The position numbers and the translations under genes were made by a program. A stretch of 64,000 nucleotides of DNA from Larix kaempferi (lineage: Eukaryota; Streptophyta; Pinopsida; Pinales; Pinaceae). This document shows, piece by piece, positions 1 to 10,691 of the stretch. The notes beneath the pieces were generated by a model. The model did no database searches. It was not told the origin of the DNA and worked only from the letters and a program-made list of their open reading frames with translations. The stretch is from NCBI GenBank assembly GCA_027924585.1, contig BSBM01000637.1, forward strand, positions 5,208,001 through 5,272,000, written 5' to 3'. Within the stretch, counting starts at the first letter, position 1, and the number at the start of each line of letters is the position of its first letter.

Positions 1-1135
1 TTTTAGGTGTTTTCACATACTTCTGTATGAGATAGCAATCTTCAAGTCTGTGTCCTGTGGTTCTACAAATTTCACACCATGGGGCCTGATTCTGATTTAT
101 TGAGTTCGGTGCACCACTGTTAAGATAGTCACAGAATAACGGGCAATGCTCCCGATCATGGCCTTATCCTTTACAACTTGTACACCAGACCTCATGTCTA
201 GGTTCATACCTTTGTTCTTTGCCATTCTCCATGCTTTGCAGCTCTAATGTTAGGGTGGTCAGCTGGTTCTGGATCTGAGACATTCTAGAACTAGTCTCAC
301 CAATCGGCGAAGCCTCTAGCTTCATTAAGATCTCCAAGGCCTCTACTTGCGACATAACCTTCTGCTGCAACAATGGTAATCTAATATGGGGCAGCAATGC
401 AGCAATAAACCATTCCTTGTGCTGTTTCGGGGCTATAAAAAAGCTCATTTGGTCCAATAGGGTCTTGAACTTCTTATCAAACTCCCACATCATTTTAGTC
501 GGTTTCTGCTTTATTTCTTTCAATTCAGTTATACACTGAGATTCAGATTTGGGTTTCTTAAACTCATCCACGAGCGCAGCTTTTATCTCTGCGAGGGTTC
601 TGGGCTGTGTCTGACAGTATTTCATGAACCAATGCAAAGCTCTGTCCCTGAAAGTAGTGATCAGCTGTGCTCTTTTCGCGGCATCATCCTGCATTTGTCT
701 TACACTCCATACGGCTTCGCAAAGGAACCAATGCTGTTCAGGGTCTTCTAGGCCAGTTCCTTTGAATATCCGTAGCTTCATATCTGTGTTTGCCATTGTC
801 CTATTAGGTGGTGGAGCATCCAGATTAGTGTGCGGTTGCTGTAAAGGGCTCTGTGCAATGAAAACAAATGGTCTTGTTAGGATAGCCATACTGGGCTGAG
901 TATTCTATGGGGTGGGCTGTGTAGAGGGCGGGTTCTGAGATAAGGGTGGCACGGTCTCTGCAGCCGGTGGGTTCTCAGGGGTAAATGGTGGTGCAGCTTC
1001 ATTTTCAAGGTCACAAGGAATCTCGATATCTATGTGGAGTGCAGGGCCTCCAAGATTCTTATTAAATTTATATCTCTTGCCACTTCTAAGATTATGGGTA
1101 TCTTCGTCAGAATCACTAAATATACTGTTTACCAT
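1..1135 (-). pseudogene. gag: Gag polyprotein fragment with two CCHC zinc knuckles, runs off the window
   Basis: One minus-strand frame runs from ATG 1135 to the window edge with two in-frame stops: TAG at 905-907 and TAA at 164-166. The first part is acidic and proline-rich. The middle has the retrotransposon Gag pattern (LRIFKGTGLEDPEQHWFLCE, then DRALHWFMKY and FDKKFKTLLDQM). The last part holds two CX2CX4HX4C zinc knuckles, one at about 143-184 and one at about 35-77. The TAA falls inside the spacer of the first knuckle, so its Cys and His ligands remain on both sides of it. Gag packages element RNA into particles in the cytoplasm. No protease or RT lies inside the window; they would lie to the left. 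It is a dead copy judging by the stops. The lineage (gypsy or copia) is not certain. Confidence 0.75.
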
Positions 1136-1154
1136 GACAAACTTGAAAATATTA

Positions 1155-1580
1155 CTACATTCTTAGAACACCTTTCTCAACTAACAACATCTTAATGTAT
1201 AGACTGAGATTGTTCAGCAACTTACCTTGGAATCCTCCGAAAAAGAATGCTTTTGATTGGCTGTAGGATTTGAGTGTGTCTGCAGCAAATTCTGTTACGA
1301 AGCCTTCTAGCATATGATCGACCCAAAAATCAACTGCGCGTGTCAATAGGATGTCTATTGCTTTGAGCTACGCTATGAGATCAGGAAATGATGCCCAAAA
1401 AATCTCATGAATATCTTTCCACAGATATCTATCTGACCACTATGTGTCACATAGACGCGGATGTCTATTCTCTTGCCTTGCAAAGTCTCTTATGGTCTTG
1501 TCCCACCAAGCTTGGATTTTTGTCTTTTCTGAATGCCAATTGTTAGAGCCTTCCGGGAACTGGTATTCTTCATCACTCAT
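1155..1580 (-). pseudogene. 5' ORF of a minus-strand LTR element, broken
   Basis: Reading the minus strand from the ATG at 1580 gives one frame that opens MSDEEYQFPEGSNNW and runs to a TAG at 1155-1157. It is interrupted by TAG codons at 1440-1442 and 1370-1372. It lies just upstream, on the same strand, of a gag-type ORF with zinc knuckles (1-1135) in a different frame, so it is probably the N-terminal part of the same Gag with one frameshift between them. The stretch near the end is Trp/Phe-rich (DFWVDHMLEGF, AFFFGGFQGK). I do not recognise a named domain. It could instead be a separate small leader ORF. Its proximity to the gag piece is the only functional evidence. Confidence 0.5.
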
Positions 1581-2640
1581 TACGATTGCAACTCATCACG
1601 GATTCTAGCATGGAAACGGAACCATTTGCTGGTTATAACTGACCCAAAGGTTTTGTTATAAGACCCAGGTTCTTCACGGTTTCCCTTTGACCAACAAAAC
1701 CCCTTCGCACCGGCCCTTTCGGCAACAACCTACGAGCAGGTTGAGGTCTCACCCGAGGTGTATCTATGGGGTACTGCGGAATCAGGTTTCCACAGTAAGT
1801 GACGAGTTGCTTGGGTAGACGTACTGCGCAGCGCAACAGGGGGTATGCGCTGCGAGGGGGGACTGCGCAGCAATGGACAACGCTGTGGTCTGCACCACTA
1901 TGTTCCTCTACTACGGGACTTCTACTGAAACTGCGAACTATGCAGTTCAACTTTATACTTGACTACCTTGAAAATGCTTACGACTATGAATTAAGTATCA
2001 CTTATCCACTCATTCAACTACTTAGCTGATTATCCATCTAATTGTTATGCATTTGTTCTATTGTGCATAGGGAAGTAATTAAGTGATCTCTTAACACTTA
2101 ACCAATTAACTGACTCACTGTTCTCAAACATAAGCTAAATGTTCACCATTCATCTATTCATGCAGAACTTAACATATCTTCTCCATACTTCCCTAATGGA
2201 AAATGCATACAACAGTTCTCTCATAACAGCATGCAATGAAACATCTAGACAATCAATTACAGAAAATATAAATAAACATTCATACATAAAACACAAACAC
2301 ACACACGATATTTAACGTGGTTCACCTTCCCCGGATGGGAAGCTACGTCCACAAGAACGGTTGGTAATATATATCTTTAAAAGGGATGGGGACAACCGTT
2401 CTTAGTCTGCGCACTCAGCTGCAGACTCTCCTTCCTCTCAGATAGGTCTCTGCGCACATAGCTGCAGAGCCTTTACAAACTTCTCGACTCAAGAGATTTT
2501 ACAATCCAATACCCAAAATTGTAACAACAAAAAGTAAAGAGTAACCCCATCCCATACAAAATTTTCTTCTTAAACAGATCATGCCCCTAAGGTCATGTCT
2601 TTACAATGCCGAAGACCTAAACCCAAAACCCTTACGGTTT
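1581..2640 (-). repeat. Probable LTR/leader of the minus-strand gag element
   Basis: No coding frame is supported here. On the minus strand around 2305-2355 there is the arrangement GTGGACGTAGC then GAACCACGTTAAAT, common in the transcribed part of plant LTRs, followed by a (GT)-rich run. The segment lies upstream of the gag-type ORFs in their transcriptional sense, as a 5' LTR plus leader should. I could not fix TG...CA borders or a primer-binding site, so the limits are approximate. A GC-rich patch at about 1817-1880 repeats GCGCAGC-type words in both orientations. Confidence 0.4.
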
Positions 2641-2945
2641 ACAAAACTGTGCCAGTTTCCCTAAATCGACTTGCTAGCTCCTAGTAGCGTCTGATTCATC
2701 GTGGTGGTTCTCCACGTCTTCATTTTGTTGCTATCGACCTTCCTGTCGCATGCGTGCCAACAGGTCACTTCCGTTGAACCGTTCATCTCTAATGGTCTCA
2801 CCCACCAGGCGTGAAAATCCATCGCTTTCCCAGAGCTATCCTTTCCTTAACAAACTTGTGCATTGGTCGCCTTCCTGATTTGTTCATGCCCGCCGCTTGA
2901 CACTCTTGGAGCATCTTTCCCAAAAATAGGCTGCTACTAGTCTGA

Positions 2946-3719
2946 CCAGTACCTGCACCTGTCCTTTGTCCAGCATTTCGCTTTGCTGGATCCACGTGGC
3001 CTCCTATCTCTGCAGCACTGCTTCTGTGCAGTACTGAGCTTCACAACATCGATCAAAACATGGTTACTGCACGCATCTTCGCAGCATCCTTATTACTTAG
3101 CCAAAATTCCATCTTTTTCGGAGCTGCGCTCAGCTCGGGTTCTTCTGCCTTCAAAAATGTTACCAAAAATGGATCAATTGGGCCAGGTCCAACAGATGAT
3201 ATTATGGAATGGCAGAGGTATATAAAGGATAAACCAGAGGACATCCCTATCATTAGTAGTCTTCAGCTCAAGAAAATTAGGATTGTATTGCGTGCTTGGA
3301 ATGATTTCAATGATATGGTTGAAGATACTATTCAGAAAGCACAAGCTATTTGTTCAAGGAGGTGGTATGCTATTGACAACATCATGGAAACATTTCAGTT
3401 CCCTACCATGGATCTTATTGAAAACTCTTGTCCACCTAAATTGGTGGTTGAGCAGGTTGAACGTTGATGCGAGGAGGCCAAAGAGAAGATTCAGCATCTC
3501 GAGCATATCAATATTGAAGATGTGGATCAGTTAATTAAGAAACCCATTGCTGCGGAGGGCATGATCCACATTTTATCCGTATTTGGCATAAGTTGGCTAA
3601 AAAATGAGATTCAAAGTTTCACGTGTGATGCCCAGCTGGGGCTTGAGTTAGCGAATTATCCAAATATAGATGAGCTCTTAGAAATTTGGGCCAAGTGGCA
3701 AGATTTTCTTGGTCATTAG
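2946..3719 (+). pseudogene. Unrecognised ORF, one internal TGA
   Basis: A plus-strand frame is open from 2946, has its first ATG at 3060, and ends at TAG 3717-3719. It is broken once, by TGA at 3465-3467. From about codon 45 after the ATG it reads like a real soluble protein: DDIMEWQRYIKDKPEDIP, then a long charged helical stretch ending EEAKEKIQHLEHINIEDV, then LANYPNIDELLEIWAKWQDF at the C-terminus. It is rich in Glu, Lys, Ile and Trp and has no membrane segment. I do not recognise a family. The neighbours are retroelement remains, so an element ORF (for example a C-terminal piece of a non-canonical gag) is more likely than a host gene. An antisense ORF at 2798-2995 overlaps its start region; I cannot tell which of the two was ever used. 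Confidence 0.4.
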
Positions 3720-4625
3720 TCTAATTCAAATTGTGTAATTCCTGTTTTGTGGGAGTTTACTCTTTGTATGATTTTGTAATTATTATTTAAAAGGTAGATC
3801 TCTCGTAGGTGAGGGATGGATGGGGTTAGTGAACATAATTTCCATAAGAGACTGGAGATGCTCTTTTGTTATAGACCATGTAATGTTTTGCAGGCCTTAA
3901 TACACAGTCAATTTTCTTCAGTTATCTCTTTTATTATAACTTGTCAAATGTCTCTGATAAATTGTGATTTTGCGTCAACACATTCATTAATACTGTCTAT
4001 TATTTGCAATCGATAACTTGCATTGGTGTATAGTTCAGATTTCTCTCAACTCATGATCTTTGTAATTGATGTTTTAAATGAATGTCTTTATCTAAAACAT
4101 TTTATCTATTTCTGCAAATGATTCACAGAAAACATTAAGTTTATGTTAATTTGTCAATTAACATTCCAGATGCAAGATAAGCTTGTATGCACTTAAATCT
4201 TAATCTATTGTTGGTTGAATGTCTTTAACTGATTATATCTTGAACTACTGATTCAAGATCCAGTTTTGCATGTTTGTTAAATTGGTGAAAAGATTTAGTG
4301 ATTTTCAGATCAAGTTGTCTTGTGCATAAACAAATCATTCCTTTTAGAATAGGCCTGACTTAGATTAGATTTATTTTCAAAGTTAGACTAACTCTTAGGA
4401 GCAGTAAAACTCTTGTCTTTCCTCACAAAAAGACAGATCCTTTCTAGGATCAAACACTCACAAGTGCCAGCGGAGGCCTTTGCATCCGTGGGTGTTAACC
4501 ACACCAAACAACTCGAGGATAGGGTAATACTTGCGTAGGATTATATGAATACTTTGGCTGGGTTTTCATCCCTTGTTGTTTTCCTTGGACATTATTCCAA
4601 CACATACACAACCGAGGCATCAACA
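3720..4625 (+). repeat. Non-coding stretch ending in a probable 5' LTR end
   Basis: No ORF is supported. The 3' part (about 4440-4625) ends CATCAACA at 4625, followed by a 2-bp spacer and a TGG-starting box, which is how a 5' LTR abuts its primer-binding site. The 5' limit of this LTR could not be found, and no second copy is obvious downstream of the gag-only ORF, so the LTR assignment rests on its end alone. The AT-rich sequence at 3720-4400 shows nothing else. Confidence 0.35.
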
Positions 4626-4627
4626 AA

Positions 4628-4645
4628 TGGCACTAGAAGGAGGGC
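4628..4645 (+). other. Candidate primer-binding site
   Basis: TGGCACTAGAAGGAGGGC starts with TGG, the complement of a tRNA CCA end. It sits 2 bp after a CA-ending LTR-like border and 55 bp before the gag start. I could not match it to a particular tRNA. Confidence 0.35.
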
Positions 4646-4699
4646 ATGATCCGGCACATTGCCCTTAATTAGAGCTACTTCTTATTTTATAATGTTTTC

Positions 4700-6481
4700 A
4701 TGGCTCGTTCCCAAATCCCTGCATGGGAGTCTGATACTGCATTGAGCCTACAACGCCCGTTACATGAGCTCCCTAAAAAGGCAGTTAAGATCTTGCTTAA
4801 GTTCGATGGCTAAAGTAATATTTATGTCACTGAGCATATTAGGAGGTATGAATCTATTTTGCATTTATTTAATGTCATACATGAAGATGTTGCTTGCAGA
4901 TTATTCCCATTTACCTTCAAAGGTAAGGTTTCTCTTTGGTTTCACTTTCTACCTTTAAATTCAATTTCCAGTTGGTCAAAGTTTAAGAATTTTTTCAGAG
5001 ATTCTTTTGAAGATTATGATGCAATTGAAATTCATCAAAATCTGAGTCAAATGCAAGTACATGATGGGGATTCGATTGGAGATTTTAATACACGTTTTCA
5101 ACAACTCTATTAGAACCTACATGAAGAACATAGGCCTCTAGCACAACTCACATTTTGCTGGTATGTCAGGTCTCTTCCCAATACTATGGCTTTGTTCCTA
5201 TTACGTGAAGGAATAAAAGATTTCAATAAAGTGTGTAAAGAGGCTCAAAATACTGAGAAAGACTTGAAGAGATATCCTCTAGATCATTTTCACCCTTTAG
5301 TCTCCTATGAGGTTGAGTCTGTTGACGCAGAATTAGGGGTTTCACAAAAGGTTCAATAAAATAAACAAATTAATGATTCTTTCAATAGAGATTTTACCAT
5401 TAATGAGGAAATAAATATTTTAAATACTTTACATGATCTGGCACAAATACCTTCTGTATCCAAAATCTCGTCTTCCTTAAATTCAGGAATAAAATCAAAA
5501 GAAGGTATGGACCCTGATATTTCATTCTTAAATGAATGCAAGTATGATGAATGTTTCACATCTTCCCTTCATTACCTAGAACCTCATCCTGAAACTATTG
5601 AAGAGAACCTTAATTCTGTCTCTCCCAATCTGTGCACTGAGCAATTGGTTTAGTTCAATTTTGAACATCTGCCTTTTTCTCAATTCAATTATAACGATCC
5701 AATTATCAATGAAAATGAAGATCCTGAATTTTATGGAGAAGGTTCTTTGTCTACTTTTGATGATTTTAAAGGTCCTTCCTTTCCAAGTGGGATTCATTCT
5801 TCATATTTCAACTGAATGTTGGACCTTAGAATTGAGAGTTCTCAGGATGCTAATGACACTTCAAGTTTTGAAGAACCTGTTGATACAAATGGTTTAGTGA
5901 AATCTGAAAATTTTCTTCCTATATCCTTCAGGTCTGATTGTTATGAGCAAGATAAGAGTGACAAGTCTTTAGAACATGAGTTGGCTGAAATTGAGAGTGA
6001 ATTTCAAAATATTTGTTAGAAATATACCTTTTCCATGAAGCAAATTCTAAATGAAAGGTCATTTCGATCAAATAAATTGGAGTTAAACAAATCCTATACC
6101 CTTGACAAGAATGAACAACTGAGTAAAAATCAACTAGACAAAGTCAACCATTCACATAATTCAAATTATGATATTTCCCTTCACGGCAATAACCATGATA
6201 TTTTGAAAGAGGAAATATTATCCACTCTTAAGTCTAATAAAATTATTTTCAATCATGATCTTAATAAGTTCCATCCTATTTTGTATGATCCAATTTATTC
6301 ATGGCTGGAGCAATCTTTTTTAAACTATTTTTCATGCCGTTCTATTTTGTTTGTAAATAAAGGACTTGGTTTAGTCTTTCCGAAATTTGGATCCTTACTT
6401 CTAATTTTTTTTCTTGATGATATATCATTTGTTTTTTCTTGCAAGTTTGAAATTGTTAGATTGGATCCATTGGGATTTTGA
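4700..6481 (+). pseudogene. gag: Gag-only retroelement ORF, six internal stops, no frameshift
   Basis: A single frame of 594 codons runs from ATG 4700 to TGA 6479-6481. It is interrupted by TAA 4811, TAG 5111, TAA 5357, TAG 5651, TGA 5813 and TAG 6017. Codons ~35-190 match the plant retrotransposon Gag fold: CRLFPFTFKGKVSLWF, SWSKFKNFFRDSFEDYDAI, then VHDGDSIGDFNTRFQQLY. The rest is acidic, Ser/Asn-rich and featureless. No zinc knuckle, protease, RT or integrase follows: after 6481 there are only AT-rich non-coding bases. This fits a non-autonomous gag-only LTR element. The capsid domain assignment is by pattern; the C-terminal two thirds are unassigned. Confidence 0.7.
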
Positions 6482-6967
6482 CTATACTTAGTTCTGTTAC
6501 CTTTGGAACAACGTAGGACTAGGTGTAAAATGAATTAGTTTTGTTCATATTTAATAAAGTATGGTTTGTTTTCCTTTCAAGCTTTATTCTCTTTTACTTT
6601 TAGATTAGTTTGTGTTGGGATAATTCCTACACATTTGGAAATGGTTATTGATCAGTCTGTCTCAAAGATTAATACAGTCTGAGGTTGTTGGAAGGTATTG
6701 TCAGTTTTAGCTTTTCTCAGCCTATGACAGAATTTGTTTTGTATAAAATTCAAAATCAATAATTGTAGAGATTTGATTGATACCTTCCCATCTTCATCAT
6801 TATCCTTATATATGTTTTATCTGGTTAATTGAGGTTATGGGAATGACTAGTTTTTTTTTTACCTTATGCTTCATAAGTGCAATACAACATATCTTAATAA
6901 CTTGGTCCACCTTTATCTTCTATGGATCCTATCATAGTCACTTTGAAAATAATGATCCTTAATAATT
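6482..6967. other. AT-rich stretch without a supported gene
   Basis: This is downstream of the gag-only ORF. It contains a TGTTGGGATAATTCC box at about 6613 that resembles a plant LTR start, but no polypurine tract precedes it and no partner was found. Nothing else can be supported. Confidence 0.3.
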
Positions 6968-7365
6968 GTAGATTACAAGATGGGGGGTCTTATTACAAGC
7001 CATCCTATTAGGTTCATAGATGTTTTAGTGGAATGACATCTTCACATCAAGCCACCAAACTTGGGAGATGATTTTCAGTTTCTACTGAAAGGTGGAAGAT
7101 CCTATCACAGGTCGGTCCACTCATCATCTGCACAACATCAGTGAGTAACACTACTATTATGTGGTTACCAAGCCATGGTAGTGCCTTGTAATTTACACCT
7201 TAATAAATCTTTCTTTCTTTTATAAGACAATTATTCTATATAAGAATAGGGTGGTCTTATCACAAGCCATCCCTACCATGTTCATGGATTTGATTTTGGA
7301 TTGAAATTATCATTTTGTGGTCACCAAGCCATGATAATTGCTTTCAGTGTCAAAAGCTGGAAGAC
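6968..7365 (+). repeat. Diverged tandem duplication (~270-bp spacing)
   Basis: Two related blocks share GGTCTTAT(T/C)ACAAGCCATCC, then GTTCATGGAT-like text, then TGTGGTYACCAAGCCATG. The first block is at about 6982-7190 and the second at about 7250-7350. Many differences make it an old duplication. No coding frame is conserved between the copies. Confidence 0.5.
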
Positions 7366-8144
7366 AAGGAGTCTCCTTATCGAGCTTGCATGTTCAGTTT
7401 CCATATCAGGTTTGTGAATGGCACTTCCAACATCTAATCACTAAGTCAGGGCAGTGGTCTTGTGTCAACTAGGTCTTATGTGTAGATTTTCATTTAGTCT
7501 TCAGCTAAAAAAAAAAAAGGGTATACTATTGTCAATAATGCACTTGTATGTAAATAAATTAATTATCAAATCATGGTGATTTATAATTTGGATATCCATA
7601 GTAGTTTAAAGCTTGCTCTCAGGTTCGATTCAAGATATATTCCTATGATTGCATAATGGTAATGAGTTCTTGTACTTTCCTACGTCTCCTTATGAGATTT
7701 GCATCACCTCTAAAATGATTGTGGGTGGGAGTATATCAATCGTGTGCTAACTCGGCTTGTTGTTTGTACCTTTGTATGAATTTTTTCTAAATTTCAGGTT
7801 GAGATACTAGTTTGCTGACATATTTTCTTTTAACCGAGGTTATTATTTACAGAGATAATTGGTTCTTCCTAGCGAGTCACCATTGGTTGTAGGTACAACA
7901 GATCCCATGTTCCATTAGAACATGGGAGCCCCAAGATTCTTAAATACAAAGGTAATGGTTTAAAAATTCCTTTATCATTATGGGGCTTTCCATCATGTTA
8001 TTATGATTTCATATCTTTACATTTGGATTAATGTAATTAGGATGTTTTTCCATTTGAAAATTTCCAAGTTTTGACTGTTTTTCTGTAGTTCCAGGAAGCT
8101 TTGATTTTTCTCTCAAAGTCATTTTAATCCCGCAATCATGTAAT
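7366..8144. other. Non-coding stretch with one perfect hairpin
   Basis: No ORF is supported. It contains a short poly-A run near 7507-7518 and a 10-bp perfect inverted repeat at 7903-7927, described separately. The rest is AT-rich and unassigned. Confidence 0.3.
7903..7927. repeat. Perfect 10-bp inverted repeat
   Basis: TCCCATGTTC and GAACATGGGA flank a CATTA loop. It could form a hairpin in RNA or DNA. No T-run follows it, and it is not tied to any gene. Confidence 0.6.
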
Positions 8145-8405
8145 CCCGCAAACCCACAATTGTGGATTGCGGGAGTCTTATTTTTTCACTTTTTGGAGTG
8201 CTGTCATCCCACAACCCGCAATTGTGGATTGCGGGAAGACCTTGTAAATAGTTTTGGCACTTTTCGTGCATTGAATAAATAAAATTGTGTTGTGTGTTTT
8301 CGCAACCCACAACCCGCAATTGCGGGGTTCGGATTGCAAAAACTCTTTTGTCCGTTGGTTTTCTAAGTTGCGATCCCGCAACCCACAATTGCAGATTGCA
8401 GGAAG
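8145..8405. repeat. Cluster of four palindromic units
   Basis: Four related inverted repeats stand at 8145-8173, 8208-8235, 8311-8329 and 8375-8402, 50-100 bp apart. The second has perfect 8-bp arms CCCGCAAT and ATTGCGGG around TGTGG. The first has outer arms CCCGCAA/TTGCGGG and inner arms CCAC/GTGG around AATT. The third is AACCCGCAAT followed by its complement with one extra G. The fourth is degenerate. The spacers are not obviously alike, so the palindrome itself is the conserved part. No gene lies on either strand; short ORFs across it are side effects of the repeats. Confidence 0.65.
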
Positions 8406-8750
8406 AATGTACATACTTGTAAAATGAACCCCTGCAATTTGACCCCACATCCCGCAAGATTTGATCTCAGCCGTTGATTCATTTTAATCCCACGGCCTAG
8501 ATTTTATTCATCGAAAAATTGATAAATATAGGGTTTTTTCTATTTTCCCTTATCACTTTCATTTTCGAAAAATTATTTTGCTAAGTGGATTTTCACTACG
8601 AGTTTTACTAGCGGTGATTTTCACTGTTTTCAGTTAATTCAGGTTGGTTTTCCTGTCATTTTCGCATGTTATTATTTACGGTTTTTGTTGGTTATGAATT
8701 AGTTTTGATTTAGTCTTTTGCTACTTATCATAATTATCCAGTCTCTCAAA
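8406..8750 (+). other. AT-rich leader upstream of the 8.75-kb ORF
   Basis: No gene. An ATAAATATAG box lies near 8521, some 230 bp before the ATG at 8751, and could be a TATA-like element. This is weak evidence. Confidence 0.25.
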
Positions 8751-10684
8751 ATGTCACAGATTACTCGGTCTAACACTGCTCACAAAGACTTGTTGACCAA
8801 GGACCGAAAATTTGGTATCTTCTGAGACACTAGTGACAAGATTACTGGAACCTATCAAATCAACTGGTCCAAAATCTACTCGATTTTTTATAGCGATGAC
8901 CTATCGGACATCCAAAATGACCAACTTACATATGAGAGAATTAGGGATTCCCAGCTTCATGCCATTACTTCCAGAACCCCTATCCTTCCTTATATTGATG
9001 CAGTTAAATGGGTTGTGGACCACGCTGGCCCTAAAGACTGGTCATTCAATGATAGTACGAGTTCATAATTAGCTACCTTCCACCTTGAGGTTTTCATCAT
9101 AGCTTATGCTCTTAAACCAGCTATCTAACCCCTTAGCGTTGAGTTAATAGAGTCTTCTAAGACTAGGTTTAATTTGAACGAAATGCTAAAATCATGATGA
9201 ATAGACCTAACTGTTTCATGCCTTGGGTTGATAACTTGTACCCGGTCTCCTGGTTTAGAGAACCTTATTTCCTATTGGTAGCCATGCTATGCAGACCGTA
9301 TGGTCTCCCAAATTGTTCGGTATTCAAAGCTGAATGGGCTCCCATAGCCCATCATTTCCTAATGACTGGTGAGTCTTTCCCTTGGGTGTCTATCTTGTCA
9401 TTTGAACTCAAAACAACCATTCAATCATATCAGAAAGCATCGGCTCTAAGGAAGTTGCTTTTCTTCTTTTCAACTTTTGTCATTGATGTATTTTGCACAG
9501 AATTTCAATATCCCAACATGGGATGGCTTTGGACTCCATCAAACCCTCCTGTCCATATTTATCATTCTGCATTGTGGGAGAAAAATTGCATACCTTTCAT
9601 ATATGACATTTGTGACCACTTCCTTGGAAGTATTTATCTTAAAATTTTCAAAGAGAAGGCTCTTAATTTCTCAGTTGATGCTAGAACCTTCATTACCACC
9701 ATTGGTGACTGGTATGTGGGTGAATCCTTCTCATATATCATAGTTTGGGGAAGCAGCTCTGCTCACATGCTACCCAGGATAGTTCCTGACAGGTTGGTCA
9801 TTGAAGAAGTATCCTATCAGACTTGTACAGATGGTGTATTCTTAAATATCACTGGTCCCGAAAGGAGGGGTTGGCCTAAATTCCCCTTGAGCCTTCGGCC
9901 ATTCGTCATTTCAACTTCAACTTGGGCAATAGTATTGGGTGACAAAATGGCTTCTTTGAAATTGGGCTATGCTACCAAGAGAAGACATGATCCTAAGGGA
10001 TTTCTTGATGCTCATTTCAAGAAAAATCATGTGAAGGGCGGTTACGATCATGAGGACCTTCCTGATGACTCCATATATTAGGGAGTAAATACCTTTTTTG
10101 AAGTCCTGACTAGGGATAAGAGAAGATATGAATAGAACCATATCATGCAATATCAACATGAGCTTAAAACTAAGGTTTTAAGCTACATAGCAATGGAACT
10201 TAAACTCATTGAGTAAGTAAGAAAAAAGAGGGAAGCCCAGAAAATAGTTGGTCCATTAATTCTGACCTACAGTGAAGGAGATGAAGGCAAAGGCCTTATG
10301 GAGGATCCTCCTAAGCTGAAAATTGCTGATAAATTTAAAGAATTAACGCAAGCATCTCAACAATTAAAGTAGGAACTAGCAAAGATGACTTTGGTGTTGG
10401 ACACCCAAGTAGTTGCAACTACTAAGCCTACTGCTGATACTTAAGTGACTATTGTAGTTACCCATATTTGTGATGATCAGGCGATAGTTGTTACTAAACT
10501 AGCTAAAAGGCAGAAAACTCAAGCTTCTGCATCTCAAATTTCTACCTTAGACATTATTGACTGTGATGTTGAAGATGAGGTACACCCTTCTATGCCTGTG
10601 ATTGAATAAATAATTGAAAATTCACAAACAGTTACAAATTTATTAAATGATATTGAAATGGATGACTCTATCACAGACCAATAG
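8751..10684 (+). pseudogene. Long unrecognised ORF, decayed (stops plus one frameshift)
   Basis: From ATG 8751 (MSQITRSNTAHKDLLTKDRK) a frame with stops at about 8826, 9066 and 9126 runs to tandem TGA codons near 9195. Coding then continues in another frame, open from 9194 to 10081 (295 codons, with motifs such as FPWVSILSFELKTTIQSYQ and RRHDPKGFLDAHFKKNHVKG). It carries on through five further in-frame stops to TAG 10682. The total is about 640 codons. The N-terminal two thirds look globular and rich in Trp, Phe and Tyr. The last third is a Lys/Gln/Glu-rich, possibly coiled stretch ending in an acidic tail. I recognise no family and see no catalytic motif. The CACTA-like terminus 8 bp beyond its end suggests it may be cargo or an accessory ORF of that element. 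A host pseudogene is the alternative. Confidence 0.55.
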
Positions 10685-10691
10685 ATTCTTT

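Noticed and set aside
1633-1950. Arg/Pro-rich 105-codon minus-strand ORF
   Set aside because: It lies in the leader/LTR-like region of the minus-strand element, is GC-driven in composition and has no recognisable domain.
5353-5797. Antisense ORFs within the gag-only frame
   Set aside because: Shadows of the plus-strand coding frame with no independent features.
6613-6640. Possible 3' LTR start (TGTTGGGATAATTCC) of the gag-only element
   Set aside because: No polypurine tract in front and no matching 5' copy was found; kept only as a note.
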